Below, one piece after another: positions 47,766-55,983 of a DNA stretch of 64,000 nucleotides. The stretch's first letter is position 1. Every line of letters starts with the position of its first letter. Origin of the DNA: Salinisphaeraceae bacterium (GTDB taxonomy: Bacteria; Pseudomonadota; Gammaproteobacteria; Nevskiales; Salinisphaeraceae); the NCBI GenBank assembly GCA_002683405.1, contig NYTH01000043.1, forward strand, positions 1 through 64,000, written 5' to 3'. Made by a program: the position numbers and the translations under genes. The notes under the pieces were generated by a model. It made no database searches. It saw only the letters and a program-made list of their open reading frames with translations, and was not told where the DNA came from.

Positions 47766-48292
47766 GCCGCGCTCCAGAACCAGATGGCTTTGGCGTCCTG
47801 AAAATCGGACCAGGCATCGGAGATGGAATGCAGGCCCCAGCTTCCTATCCGCATTTGGATGCGTAGCCAGGAAGTCCAATCGGTTAGGCGGCTGCCGTTC
47901 CAGAGATCAATGTGATCGCCGCTGGCATTACGCGTAACTTCGCCTTCGCGAATCCAATAATCCTTGAAAAATATGATGCCTGTCTTGCCTTTCAGGGCTT
48001 CGCTGAACTGGGCCGGGCTCACCTCGATCTTCTTGCCCAGACCGGCAATATTCGCAAGATCGAGCCCGCGCGCTAATTCCTCAGCGCGCAGAATATGGCC
48101 CATGGCGTTGTCATGCTGCCAGCAGTGGCGTGCACCGCGAATTCGCCTCGTGTCGATTCCACACTCCGCCAGTGCATGGCCCACCCGAATGGCGCATTGG
48201 TTGGAGAAATTTTTCCGACCATTGCTGGAGCAGGGATTATCTGGCCCGGTGATGGTGGGATGTTTCATCCATAGGTTCTGGAAGGTGACCAT
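47762..48292 (-). CDS. Tae4-like peptidoglycan amidase (NlpC/P60-type)
   Basis: This 176-residue protein matches the T6SS amidase effector family Tae4, which cleaves the D-Glu-mDAP bond of peptidoglycan. Conserved segments are HPTITGPDNPCS, NQCAIRVGHAL with the predicted catalytic Cys33, GHILRAEELA, GIIFFKDYW and GDHIDLWNGSRLT with the predicted catalytic His127 and Asp129. There is no signal peptide, so it needs a delivery route such as T6SS, a holin or conjugation. No T6SS genes are present in the window. The start MVTFQN at 48292 follows GGAGAG. It lies between a lipoprotein gene and a small membrane protein gene, all on the minus strand. Confidence 0.88.
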   Translation of the reverse strand: MVTFQNLWMKHPTITGPDNPCSSNGRKNFSNQCAIRVGHALAECGIDTRRIRGARHCWQHDNAMGHILRAEELARGLDLANIAGLGKKIEVSPAQFSEALKGKTGIIFFKDYWIREGEVTRNASGDHIDLWNGSRLTDWTSWLRIQMRIGSWGLHSISDAWSDFQDAKAIWFWSAA

Positions 48293-48364
48293 TTTACTCT
48301 CCGTCTGCAACTGCCCCGGACATCGAACGCCCGCTGGATTCTGCGGAATCACGGCACCACCACG

Positions 48365-48766
48365 CTATTTCTTGTGCAGCGGCAGCGGGCCGAGTTGCGA
48401 CATAGCCCAGTACCCCGTCACGGTGGAAAAGTCTTGATGCTCCCAGCCGGGCGGCATTTTCATAACGGCCAGACGCGTGCTTTTCAGCCCCACAAAGGGC
48501 ACCTGGACCGGTGAGCCAATAAACTCTTCGAGTTCGCTAGCCTGCATAGGCTCAGCCAGTTGCGGCTCGAGCCAACCCGGTCCGTTTTTCTTTTCGGACA
48601 GAAAGTACTGGCCGTCCTTTTGTTCGATTCGAAACAGCTCCTGTTTTTCGCCTCTGTCGTGCAAAAAGAAGGTGCCTTCCAGATCGGCGTGGCTAGCTTC
48701 GCCGCCACAGGCGGTAATGACCCCGCCAAGTACCGTGAACGCAATCAGAAGAAGAAGGGTTCGCAT
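48365..48766 (-). CDS. small lipoprotein upstream of the amidase
   Basis: This 133-residue protein has a signal peptide and lipobox ITAC (Cys20), so the mature protein is predicted to be anchored in the periplasm. The mature part is mostly polar (GTFFLHDRGEKQELFRIE and YFLSEKKNG). It precedes the amidase gene by 72 bases on the same strand, a position where an immunity protein (Tai4-like function) would be expected. No similarity to Tai4 was recognised. RBS GGGAG precedes the ATG. Confidence 0.68.
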   Translation of the reverse strand: MRTLLLLIAFTVLGGVITACGGEASHADLEGTFFLHDRGEKQELFRIEQKDGQYFLSEKKNGPGWLEPQLAEPMQASELEEFIGSPVQVPFVGLKSTRLAVMKMPPGWEHQDFSTVTGYWAMSQLGPLPLHKK

Positions 48767-49345
48767 GTATATTCTCCCTGCGTGGAGGTGGTGCGTGGGC
48801 GAGCCTCAAGCCGTCGCCGTTGGTAGTCCAGAGCAGTTAACCACAACCGCGAGAGTCGCGATAGCGGCCGGAACTTTGCGAGGCTTGCCTTAAAATATCT
48901 CTAAGCGTGGGGGCGGTGCGCCCGTAAGCGATCTGACAGCCGCTCAGTTCCGCGCAAACTGCGTGGGAACAGGTAGGAATCTCGCCGTTCTTGTGCGAAG
49001 CGAAAATTTTTTTTGCAAAAATTTCGGCGGGTTTGTGCGGGGAATGTTTCGCGAATTTGGGTGATTTTTCGCCGCGTTGTGCGTGGCGGGCACCGCACAG
49101 CCGGGTAGGCTGGGGCGTTTTGTATCACAAAACCCCTATCGGTGCCTTCACCCAAATTCCTCTTTTTCGCATTTTGGCCTTCGCCGAAAACTTGCCGACT
49201 TACGCAAAGGGTCTTTCGCGCTGATTTGCCCGGTTGTCACATTCGGGCTTTGCGCAAGCGCTGAAAAACGCGATTTCGGGTCTTTACGGCCAGAAAAACA
49301 TGGTCTACGTCTATTGGCCACCACCCACGGCAATGGACGTATTCG
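48767..49345. other. intergenic control region upstream of the HTH-rep operon
   Basis: This 579-base stretch has no convincing gene. It contains AATTTGGGTGA (49054-49064) and its exact inverse TCACCCAAATT (49148-49158), and a strong hairpin GTTTTGT-ATC-ACAAAAC extended by G-C pairs (49112-49136). There is also an AT-rich imperfect palindrome near 49000-49030 (CGAAAATTTTT/AAAAATTTCG). It probably carries promoters for the minus-strand lipoprotein-amidase genes and the plus-strand HTH-rep operon, and may include an oriV or oriT. Confidence 0.45.
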
Positions 49346-49582
49346 ATGACCGAACAGGCGCTACTTACCGATCTGACCGAGCGCTACGGGCCCATGCTCA
49401 CCATCGAGCAACTGGCCGAATTGCTGGGCCGCCGGCCGCATTCCGTGCGCACCTCCTTGCGGCTGGAAAACCATTCGCTGGCGCCCCTGGCGCGGCGCCG
49501 CTGCAAGATTGGCCGGCGGGTCTATTTCCTGGCTGTCGATGTGGCGGATTTCATTGAGTCGAGCATGGAGCGGCCGCATTGA
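49346..49582 (+). CDS. small helix-turn-helix protein (AlpA/plasmid-regulator type)
   Basis: This 78-residue protein has a HTH core (TIEQLAELLGRRPHSVRTSL, about residues 18-37) and the VYFLAVDVADFIES tail, common in plasmid and prophage regulators. The stop overlaps the TTG start of rep, so the two are translationally coupled. It may control rep or the integrase, or act as an excisionase-like factor. Confidence 0.72.
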   Translation: MTEQALLTDLTERYGPMLTIEQLAELLGRRPHSVRTSLRLENHSLAPLARRRCKIGRRVYFLAVDVADFIESSMERPH

Positions 49583-50472
49583 CCTTCCGCGCCGCCAACA
49601 ATGCGGACGAGGCCTGTGCCGAATTGTCGGGGCTTACCGATGAAACCCGTATTCGCTTCGACCACTGCGGTGAGCAGGCATTGGGCTATATGGCTCGCAG
49701 CCTGGTGCAGACCACCATTCCCCATCGCGCCTGGGGTGGCCAGAATTTCCAGCGCAGCAACGGGCAGCTTCGCCTGGTTATGACGGCGCATCCCGATCAT
49801 GGTTTGCCCTACGGCAAGTATCCGCGGCTGCTGCTGGCCTGGCTGACGCGGCAGGCAAAAATTACGGGTTGTCGGGAGCTGGAGCTGCCGAATTCGCAGA
49901 ACCGCTTGCTGGCCGAGTTCGGTATTCGGGCCACGGGCGGGGTCAACGGCTCGCTCACCGTGTTCAAGGCGCAGGCCATTCGGCTGGTGACCTGCACCGT
50001 CAATGTGGAATGGGAAGACAAGCGCGGCCAGGAGGATATTGGTTATCGCCTGGCTTATCGTCGGCGCCTGTGGTGGGAGACAGCCGAGCAGGGCGAGCAA
50101 CGCTTCTGGATCACGTTAAGCCAGGATTTTTATGACGAGATCGCAGCCAGTTCGGTGCCCTTCGACTTTCGCGTGTTGCAGGCGCTGCGCTCGCCGCTGG
50201 CCTGCGATCTTTACATCTGGGCCACCTACCGGGTGCGCAGCCTGCCCACGCCGCTGCTGCTGTCCTGGGCCAGCTTGAGCCGGCAATTCGGCGCGGCTTA
50301 TTGTCGGGAAATCGATTTCCGGCGACGAGTTGAATCTTCGATCAAGGATATTCGCAAGATATGGCCGGGGTTGCGGACCCACTCGTCGCGCGCCGGGCTG
50401 CGGCTGTATCCGGGCGCGCCGCACGTGCGGCCCTTTGCCGTATGGCCAGCCAATGCGCGAGAGGGGGAATGA
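49579..50472 (+). CDS. plasmid replication initiator (RepA_C-like)
   Basis: This 297-residue protein resembles plasmid RepA/TrfA-like initiators. It has a central LPYGKYPRLLLAWLTRQAK segment and FDFRVLQALRSPLACDLYIWATYR, a signature-like stretch of the RepA C-terminal domain. Winged-helix DNA binding to iterons is expected for the family, and iteron-like repeats occur at 55984-56060. The start is TTG inside the previous stop. The next lipoprotein starts at the stop, so the operon continues. A rep gene in a chromosomal element indicates an integrative plasmid. Confidence 0.78.
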   Translation: MTFRAANNADEACAELSGLTDETRIRFDHCGEQALGYMARSLVQTTIPHRAWGGQNFQRSNGQLRLVMTAHPDHGLPYGKYPRLLLAWLTRQAKITGCRELELPNSQNRLLAEFGIRATGGVNGSLTVFKAQAIRLVTCTVNVEWEDKRGQEDIGYRLAYRRRLWWETAEQGEQRFWITLSQDFYDEIAASSVPFDFRVLQALRSPLACDLYIWATYRVRSLPTPLLLSWASLSRQFGAAYCREIDFRRRVESSIKDIRKIWPGLRTHSSRAGLRLYPGAPHVRPFAVWPANAREGE

Positions 50473-50870
50473 TGAAGAAGCGATTCGCATTGTTAGCGCT
50501 TGTCTGGCTGGCGGCGTGCGGCGAGCCGCCGGACGGCGCCGCGCCAAGCCAAGACCCTGCGCGCAACGCGCTGCTGGACAAGAACCTGGCCCCGGCCGAG
50601 TTGTTCCGGCTGCTGCAGGGCATGGAGGCTTTTCGCGCGGACGGGCCGGCCTCGGGCTGCCATAGCTACTGGAAGCTGAAAGCCGAAGGCCGCCTGCAGG
50701 CGCGGCCCACCGTTGCCGCCCGCCAGGGCCGCTGCGATGCGTTCGCCCAAAGCTTGAAACAGGGCTTTCACAGTGCCGGGTACGAGCAAGTAACCGCGCG
50801 CGACTTTGAAGCCTTCGAGGTGTGGAAAAAAGCCAAGCAAGGCCGAAACTCGGCGCGGCGCGATGATTAG
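50469..50870 (+). CDS. small lipoprotein (possible entry-exclusion or VirB7-like)
   Basis: This 133-residue product has a signal peptide ending LAACGE (lipobox Cys17) and a mature part of helices and charged residues, with a conserved-looking CHSYWKLKAEGRL. It begins at the rep stop and ends over the start of the VirB6 gene (8-base overlap). A lipoprotein beside VirB6 is often an entry-exclusion or VirB7-like factor, but no motif proves this. Confidence 0.65.
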   Translation: MMKKRFALLALVWLAACGEPPDGAAPSQDPARNALLDKNLAPAELFRLLQGMEAFRADGPASGCHSYWKLKAEGRLQARPTVAARQGRCDAFAQSLKQGFHSAGYEQVTARDFEAFEVWKKAKQGRNSARRDD

Positions 50871-51780
50871 CGAATTCCTCGCCCAGATTGATCTGGCGAT
50901 TCAGACGTTCATTTTCGACGGCTATGAAAATCTGTCCGAAGCGTTGGAAACCCCCTTGCGGCTGACCTTGACGCTGTTCGTTATTTTCCACGGCTACAGC
51001 CTGATGACCGGCCGCGCCGTGGTTTCCGCCGATATGGCGTTCCGCCAGGTTTTTCTGGCCATATTCGTTGTGGTGCTCGTGCAATACGCCGGCCTGGGCG
51101 CCTCGCTGGTGCAGAACCTGTTCATCGATGGGCCATCGCAACTGGCTGGCGCGGCCATAGAGGGCGAGGACAGCCAGGCGGGCCTGAAGCAAAATCTCAG
51201 CGCCGTCTGGGACAAGGGTATTGGCGCGGCCAGCGACACCTGGGAATCAGCCGGCTGGGGCAACCTGGCGGGCTTTGGCATGGCGCTGGTCATCCTCGCG
51301 GTGACCGTGTTCATGCTCATACCGGCGGTGGCTTATCTGGTGCTGGCAAAAATCGCGCTGGCCATCCTGCTGGTACTCACGCCCTTCATGGTCATCATGC
51401 TTCTGTTTGGCCCCACACGGGGGCTGTTTGAAGGCTGGCTGCGGCAAGTGATCAACTTCGCGCTGATTCCGGTGCTGGTCTATCTCGTGCTGGCGCTTAT
51501 TCTGAGCATTGCCGACCAGGCGGCGGAGGAAATCAGTTTTCAGGCGCTGACCACGGAGGACACGTCGCTCATGCCGGCCATCGGCGCCTACGTGATAGTC
51601 GGCGCCGTGTCCTTCGTGTTGTTCATGCAGATCTACAGCGTGACCAGCGGCATCGCCGGCGGGGTGTCGCTAACCACCATGAACGCGTTTAACCAGGCCT
51701 CACGGCGGCCCAGGCAATCCGCCGCGAAAAGCGCCAGGCAACTTGGCCGTGGCGCCGTTTTTGTGGGGCGGAATGTTTAA
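50863..51780 (+). CDS. VirB6/TrbL-type conjugal transfer protein
   Basis: This 305-residue polytopic inner-membrane protein has about six helices (for example LTLFVIFHGYS, VFLAIFVVVLVQYAG, ILAVTVFMLIPAVAYLV, ALIPVLVYLVLALILS and AYVIVGAVSFVLFM). This arrangement and the LTPFMVIMLLFG segment fit VirB6/TrbL channel components of type IV secretion systems. The start ATG at 50863 overlaps the lipoprotein gene. VirB5 follows by 25 bases. No VirB4, VirB8-11 or VirD4 genes are near. Confidence 0.82.
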   Translation: MISEFLAQIDLAIQTFIFDGYENLSEALETPLRLTLTLFVIFHGYSLMTGRAVVSADMAFRQVFLAIFVVVLVQYAGLGASLVQNLFIDGPSQLAGAAIEGEDSQAGLKQNLSAVWDKGIGAASDTWESAGWGNLAGFGMALVILAVTVFMLIPAVAYLVLAKIALAILLVLTPFMVIMLLFGPTRGLFEGWLRQVINFALIPVLVYLVLALILSIADQAAEEISFQALTTEDTSLMPAIGAYVIVGAVSFVLFMQIYSVTSGIAGGVSLTTMNAFNQASRRPRQSAAKSARQLGRGAVFVGRNV

Positions 51781-51805
51781 CGCCGACCGATCAAGGAGAC
51801 TGAAA

Positions 51806-52528
51806 ATGAAAAGCCGATATATCCCGTGCAGCCTTGTTTGTCTGCTGCTGGCCACGCCCGCCTGGGGCCAGATTCCCGTAACCGATGCCGCCAACCTGGC
51901 CCAGAGCCTGCGCCAAGCGTTAACGGCCACCCAGCAGCTACAGCAGATGTACGCCGACTATGAGCAGCAGATCGAGCAATACGAACAGCAGATCAAGAGC
52001 CATGACTCCATCACGGGCAGCTATGGGGTGGGGGAGCTATTTGCGGACCAGGGAGCACAAACCTACGCGCCCGGCACCTGGCAGGAGTCCCTGGCCATGC
52101 TGCGCAGCGGCCTGTCGCCCGCCAAGGCCGAGGACGTAAAGCGGTTCGCCCAAGAGGCAGCCCAAGCCTATAAATTCAATCGAGGCGAGGACCTGTATCC
52201 CAGCCAAGGCCAGCAAGCGCACGCCCTGGTACAGGAAAGACAAGCGCAGTCGTCATCGGCGGTTCTGGCCATCTCGCAAACCGCCTTTAACTCCGCCGGC
52301 AAGCGCCTGGAGCGCATCGAGCGCTATCTGCAACAAATCGACCAGGCTACCGACCTGAAAGCAGCGGTGGATCTAAATAATCGCCTGAATCTGGAGCTGG
52401 TCCAGGCGCTACTGGAAATGAACCGCCTTCAGGCCGCCACCATGCAGCTTGACGCAATGAATCAGGTTGAGGGCGTACGGGAGTCGCAGACCAATTCGAA
52501 CCGGTTTCGATTTGCCGGGGAAGACTGA
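51806..52528 (+). CDS. VirB5/TrbJ-type pilus-tip protein
   Basis: This 240-residue exported protein has a signal peptide (MKSRYIPCSLVCLLLATPAWG) followed by IPVTDAANLAQSLRQALTAT. Gln-rich coiled coils (YADYEQQIEQYEQQIK and later helices) follow, typical of VirB5/TrbJ. VirB5 is a minor pilus component. It has a good AAGGAG site before the ATG. The order virB6-virB5 is inverted relative to the usual virB5-virB6. Confidence 0.82.
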   Translation: MKSRYIPCSLVCLLLATPAWGQIPVTDAANLAQSLRQALTATQQLQQMYADYEQQIEQYEQQIKSHDSITGSYGVGELFADQGAQTYAPGTWQESLAMLRSGLSPAKAEDVKRFAQEAAQAYKFNRGEDLYPSQGQQAHALVQERQAQSSSAVLAISQTAFNSAGKRLERIERYLQQIDQATDLKAAVDLNNRLNLELVQALLEMNRLQAATMQLDAMNQVEGVRESQTNSNRFRFAGED

Positions 52529-52570
52529 ACCCTCAACAACTCCACGTTGGCCGATTAGAGGTACGCCCGG

Positions 52571-53584
52571 TTACAGCGACTTACAGTAAACAATGCGCTC
52601 AGCTCCTTGCGGGAACAAGTTTGAAAGACTTCGCGGATACAATTTGTCGATCTGGACCCACCGTTGTTCTTCGACAAATTGGACTAACGCGATGGGGCGT
52701 TTAACTTCTACTACGAGGCCGCAAACCGATTCATCTCCTCTTGACACCTGATTTTGCCAGGCTACACCTTTTGTTCGAAGTTGTTGTTGGCGCAGTTTTT
52801 CGGCATTCGCCAGTTGTAACTGCCACAGTTTTTCGGCATTCGCCCTTTGTAATTCCCGCTCCCGGAGTTGGGCTGTCCGGGCATCATGGGCTGATTTTTC
52901 CAGAGCCATTTCCCGTCCGTATGCGGCGGCGTGAAGATCGGAAAGATCAATACCGTCCAGGGCGGCGGCCATTTTGTCGCGGTCTACCTTTAAGGCTGCG
53001 ATATGCAGACCGGGTATCAGCTTTATTGGCGTGAAAATTAATCCGAGGTCTTTTACTGTTGTTGTCAGCTCCGAATTGCATAGCGAATACCCGGTTTTAC
53101 GACGATCACCGCTGACGTCAAGATTGCACACGGCCTGACCTTTGCCATCGGTATTTCTCGCCGTCCCAAGCGCCGCAAGCCCTACCCGGCGAGTTTCACC
53201 ATCGAGCCAGATAGCCTCCACACCGAGCTGATTCGGATCCGCTTCCAGCAATGCCTTCCAATTACCGGCGTTGTCCTTGTGCAGAAACGCAGCCACTACC
53301 TGTTCGCCGGGGGGATGATATACGCCGCGATGGGCGGAGGCGGCGTGGGAGCTTTTGCCATACGGGAATTTGGCGGCTTCCCCCTCAATAACCCAATCGG
53401 AATCCGCACCCGCGGGTACTGGCGATGAAGCGCAGCCGCTGACTAGCAGAATCGCGAAAGTGAGTGGGAGGCCAACTCTGAATCGCCGTGTTGTTGGTGA
53501 AATACACCTAGCGATCCGGGCTGCGCACGCCCGCGCTTTTGCTCCGCAACAGCGTTGCGCCGAATCCATTCGATGAGATTTCAT
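52571..53584 (-). CDS. hypothetical lipoprotein with repeat motif
   Basis: This protein of up to 337 residues has a hydrophobic signal and lipobox (AILLVSGCASS) around residues 38-54, preceded by a Cys/Arg-rich leader that is probably not all translated. The mature part holds a helical Arg/Gln/Lys-rich section with duplicated ANAEKLWQLQL and ANAEKLRQQQL. No domain was recognised. It is divergent from the region to its right, and convergent with VirB5. An internal start nearer the signal peptide is likely. Confidence 0.6.
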   Translation of the reverse strand: MKSHRMDSAQRCCGAKARACAARIARCISPTTRRFRVGLPLTFAILLVSGCASSPVPAGADSDWVIEGEAAKFPYGKSSHAASAHRGVYHPPGEQVVAAFLHKDNAGNWKALLEADPNQLGVEAIWLDGETRRVGLAALGTARNTDGKGQAVCNLDVSGDRRKTGYSLCNSELTTTVKDLGLIFTPIKLIPGLHIAALKVDRDKMAAALDGIDLSDLHAAAYGREMALEKSAHDARTAQLRERELQRANAEKLWQLQLANAEKLRQQQLRTKGVAWQNQVSRGDESVCGLVVEVKRPIALVQFVEEQRWVQIDKLYPRSLSNLFPQGAERIVYCKSL

Positions 53585-54538
53585 AAGAGCAAAGTGGGAT
53601 GTGGTGCTTTGCAGCGATTATGCGCCGCCACAATCGCTATTGACAAGATTAGCCGACATCGGGAAGAGGTGACAGCGAAATGTAATTGCTGGGGCTATGA
53701 ATGGAGTCGGTCGATAAGAAAAGCTGTGAATTAGACTCACGAGATCAATTTCAAATTTTGGCGGGAGCTGGCTATAGCGTAGATGTTTGGCGGGATTGGA
53801 GTCATCCAGGCCGATGAGTTTCGAGGATGTTCGGGTGTCGGTGTGTTGGGCGAATTGGCCACACATGCGATTGGACGGGTTTGTTGGATTTCAGATTGCC
53901 GGTGGCCAGGCGCCTTTCGATGATGGCGGTGTCCTGTTCGGCTTATGGCTATGGCCGCGTTCCGGTCGCCCGGGCAATGACGACGAATTGATCACCGGAG
54001 TCAATATCTCGCCCGGGGGCAATGGAAGCAGTGCCCCCCAGGAACAACCACGCGCCAGGCTTTAACTCGGCTCTATTTGTAAGCGACTTGTCGCCTTCAG
54101 CCGTTTCTATGTTCATCGAAGATTGAAGCACGAAAGTGTCGGCAGGCTTCGACTTTGCTAGCGAATATTTAAGCGCAAAATTTTTCCGCGTTGCGATGTG
54201 CTGGCTTTCATTTGGCGCGGAGAACGCTAGGCACCTAGGGTTACGTAGTACTTCGGGAGACAGAAGTTGTTGACCTGCTGTCCCCAAATTGAAGGTCGAA
54301 CTCGCTAGCCCGTAACAGACATCCAGGGTGACCGGATATATAGAACTGCCCGACGCTACACAGTGTATTATTAAGAGGCTGAATAAGGCCGGCCACTTGG
54401 GAAAGCTGATTGATCTCATCGTAGGCCGCGCTGCCGATGTGCTTGAAGTCATGAGACCGTCCGTTTCGGATGTCATTCTCATTGATTATGCGGATGGCGA
54501 TAAGCGGCGTTTGCCGTGCCACTGTAAGCTTCCCGGCC
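53585..54538. other. AT-richer region without a confident gene
   Basis: Open frames run on both strands here: a minus-strand frame ending at 53949 with a possible signal-like MRSISFPKWPALFSLLIIHC start at 54419, and a plus-strand frame at 54328-54606. They overlap each other and have no recognisable family or good ribosome-binding site, so neither is called. Base composition is less GC-rich than the rest of the window. Confidence 0.35.
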
Positions 54539-54643
54539 ATGCAACAATCAAAGCCATCGCCAGTTTCAAAGTTAAAAGTGGCAGGAAATTCCGGGAATGT
54601 CGATGATCTAATCGCCAACCTGAAGATCGAGGTCACGCCATGA
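54539..54643 (+). CDS. micro-protein at the head of a three-gene cluster
   Basis: This 34-residue frame begins MQQSKPSPVSKLKVAGNSGN and ends DLIANLKIEVTP. Its stop overlaps the next ATG (ATGA). The end looks protein-like, and the overlap with the next gene supports coding. No ribosome-binding site is evident before the ATG, and a longer start upstream (54488) is possible. The function is unknown. Confidence 0.45.
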   Translation: MQQSKPSPVSKLKVAGNSGNVDDLIANLKIEVTP

Positions 54644-54825
54644 CAGCACGTGAAGCCGTCCGCGAGGATTTTCGGCGCGTTGGAGTCGCACTGCTCGTTG
54701 CGGCCCTTATCAGCGTCTTTTTGCAACCGGCCGTCCCTGCACTGCTATCGGTGTTCAGTGCCCTGGTTGGCATGCTGCTCTGCGGAACGGCATACTGGGA
54801 TTACGCAAGAGGAGCAGAGCCATGA
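54640..54825 (+). CDS. small two-helix membrane protein
   Basis: This 61-residue protein has hydrophobic helices at about residues 14-33 and 36-52 and a charged N-terminus (MTAREAVREDFRRVG). It overlaps the preceding frame and the next gene by ATGA on each side, so three tiny proteins are made from one transcript. The family is unknown. Confidence 0.62.
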   Translation: MTAREAVREDFRRVGVALLVAALISVFLQPAVPALLSVFSALVGMLLCGTAYWDYARGAEP

Positions 54826-54914
54826 CAGCAGGCTATATCGTGCTCGGAATAATCGTGGTTGGATTTTTTGCCAGCCTCTGGTGGGCACACCGCGCCGAAC
54901 ACCGTAATCGCTGA
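54822..54914 (+). CDS. 30-residue single-helix membrane protein
   Basis: This product consists of a transmembrane helix (about residues 3-21, GYIVLGIIVVGFFASLWW) and a short basic tail (AHRAEHRNR). It starts at the stop of the two-helix gene (ATGA). It is too short for family assignment, but the composition is typical of real small membrane proteins and the coupling supports it. Confidence 0.6.
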   Translation: MTAGYIVLGIIVVGFFASLWWAHRAEHRNR

Positions 54915-54992
54915 ACACTAATTTCAGCCCAGCCGGGTTAGTGCTCACTGGGCCGCAGCCAGCTTGTTGCCAGCGCGTTGCTGCACTAAAAA

Positions 54993-55016
54993 GGGCCGGG
55001 GATTTCTCCCCGGCCC
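54993..55016. terminator. strong hairpin, probable terminator
   Basis: The stem GGGCCGGGGA (54993-55002) and TCCCCGGCCC (55007-55016), with a TTTC loop, is perfect. Read on the minus strand it is followed by five T residues; on the plus strand by TATT. It separates the micro-protein cluster from the HigA-like genes. Confidence 0.7.
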
Positions 55017-55201
55017 TATTGGCTCGGTAACTCAACCGCATTTGCGACCACAGCAAGTATGCCGCCCGTGCGGGTTCGTTTCAATGATTTCCCAGCCTGC
55101 TGTCGGGTGTCGATTCGCATGTATATTGTCTGCCGACACGATATGCCCTGAGTCATGATCGTGAGTTCTTGGCCGCGAATCGCCGAATCGCCAGCGAACG
55201 G

Positions 55202-55531
55202 ATGTCCGCCATGCCGATGCATAATCCTGTCCATCCGGGCCGGATACTGAAAGAGGAAATCCTGGAGCCTCTGGGGATCAGCGCGGCCGAAGCGGCCCGG
55301 CGCTTGAAACTCAAACGCGGCGGATTGTCGCGGGTGCTCAATGAGCACGCCGCGGTTAGCCCGAGTCTTGCCATTCGGCTGGAGATGGCCGGAGTCAGCA
55401 CCGCGCGTATGTGGCTGAAGATGCAGAGCGCCTACGACTGCGCCAAGGAGCGGCGCAAGCCGGCGCCAAATGTGCAAAGATTGGTCCCCGAGAACGACAG
55501 AGCGGCCGGCGTGCATTGGCCAGACTCGTGA
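55202..55531 (+). CDS. HigA-like antitoxin, first copy
   Basis: This protein of about 109 residues of the HigA/VapI family begins [14 protein letters not shown] and has the [31 protein letters not shown]-terminal segment reads [21 protein letters not shown]. HigA antitoxins bind their own promoter. Starts at 55202, 55211 or 55217 are possible. No HigB toxin lies upstream or downstream. The next gene starts at its stop. Confidence 0.75.
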   Translation: MSAMPMHNPVHPGRILKEEILEPLGISAAEAARRLKLKRGGLSRVLNEHAAVSPSLAIRLEMAGVSTARMWLKMQSAYDCAKERRKPAPNVQRLVPENDRAAGVHWPDS

Positions 55532-55824
55532 TGCACCATCCACCCCATCCTGGTGCAATCCTGCGAGAGGACGTGTTCCCCGAACTGGATATGAGCCTGA
55601 CCCTCATCGCCAAGCGCCTGGGTGTGGCGAGGGTAACTCTTTCCCGCTTACTCAATGAGCGTCAGGCCATGAGCCCGTCGATGGCGCTGCGACTCGAAAA
55701 AGCCGGTATCGGCACCGCCGAGCTATGGCTTGGTATCCAACTGCAACGCAACCTTTGGTTAGCCAGCCAGGAAGACTTGCCCGCCATCGAGCCTATCGTC
55801 CCGCCGGCCCCACCGCCTACCTGA
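55531..55824 (+). CDS. HigA-like antitoxin, second copy
   Basis: This 97-residue protein begins [19 protein letters not shown] and has the HTH MSLTLIAKRLGVARVTLSRLLNE, then SMALRLEKAGIGTAELWLGIQ. It is a paralogue of the preceding gene and overlaps its stop (TGATG). The pair may form heterodimers or be a duplicate with a lost toxin. No toxin-like ORF is adjacent. Confidence 0.76.
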   Translation: MHHPPHPGAILREDVFPELDMSLTLIAKRLGVARVTLSRLLNERQAMSPSMALRLEKAGIGTAELWLGIQLQRNLWLASQEDLPAIEPIVPPAPPPT

Positions 55825-55983
55825 TCGCGAAAAAGTCGCGCCATTGAGCCGCCAATTCGGCGTTTTCCACATTTTTTTGCCGGCTACTACAGGATTTCTT
55901 CTATAGGAACTATAGGATTGCAAGATTCGTGCCCACGTAACTCACTGATAAAAAACAGAAAATCACCCTTTCACTATGCTGCG

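Noticed and set aside
48901-49155. Minus-strand 84-codon frame upstream of rep
   Set aside because: Arg-rich, low-complexity translation across palindromic sequence; judged non-coding.
53949-54482. Minus-strand 177-codon frame with a hydrophobic start
   Set aside because: It lacks a ribosome-binding site and any family, and overlaps an equally plausible plus-strand frame; kept as unassigned.
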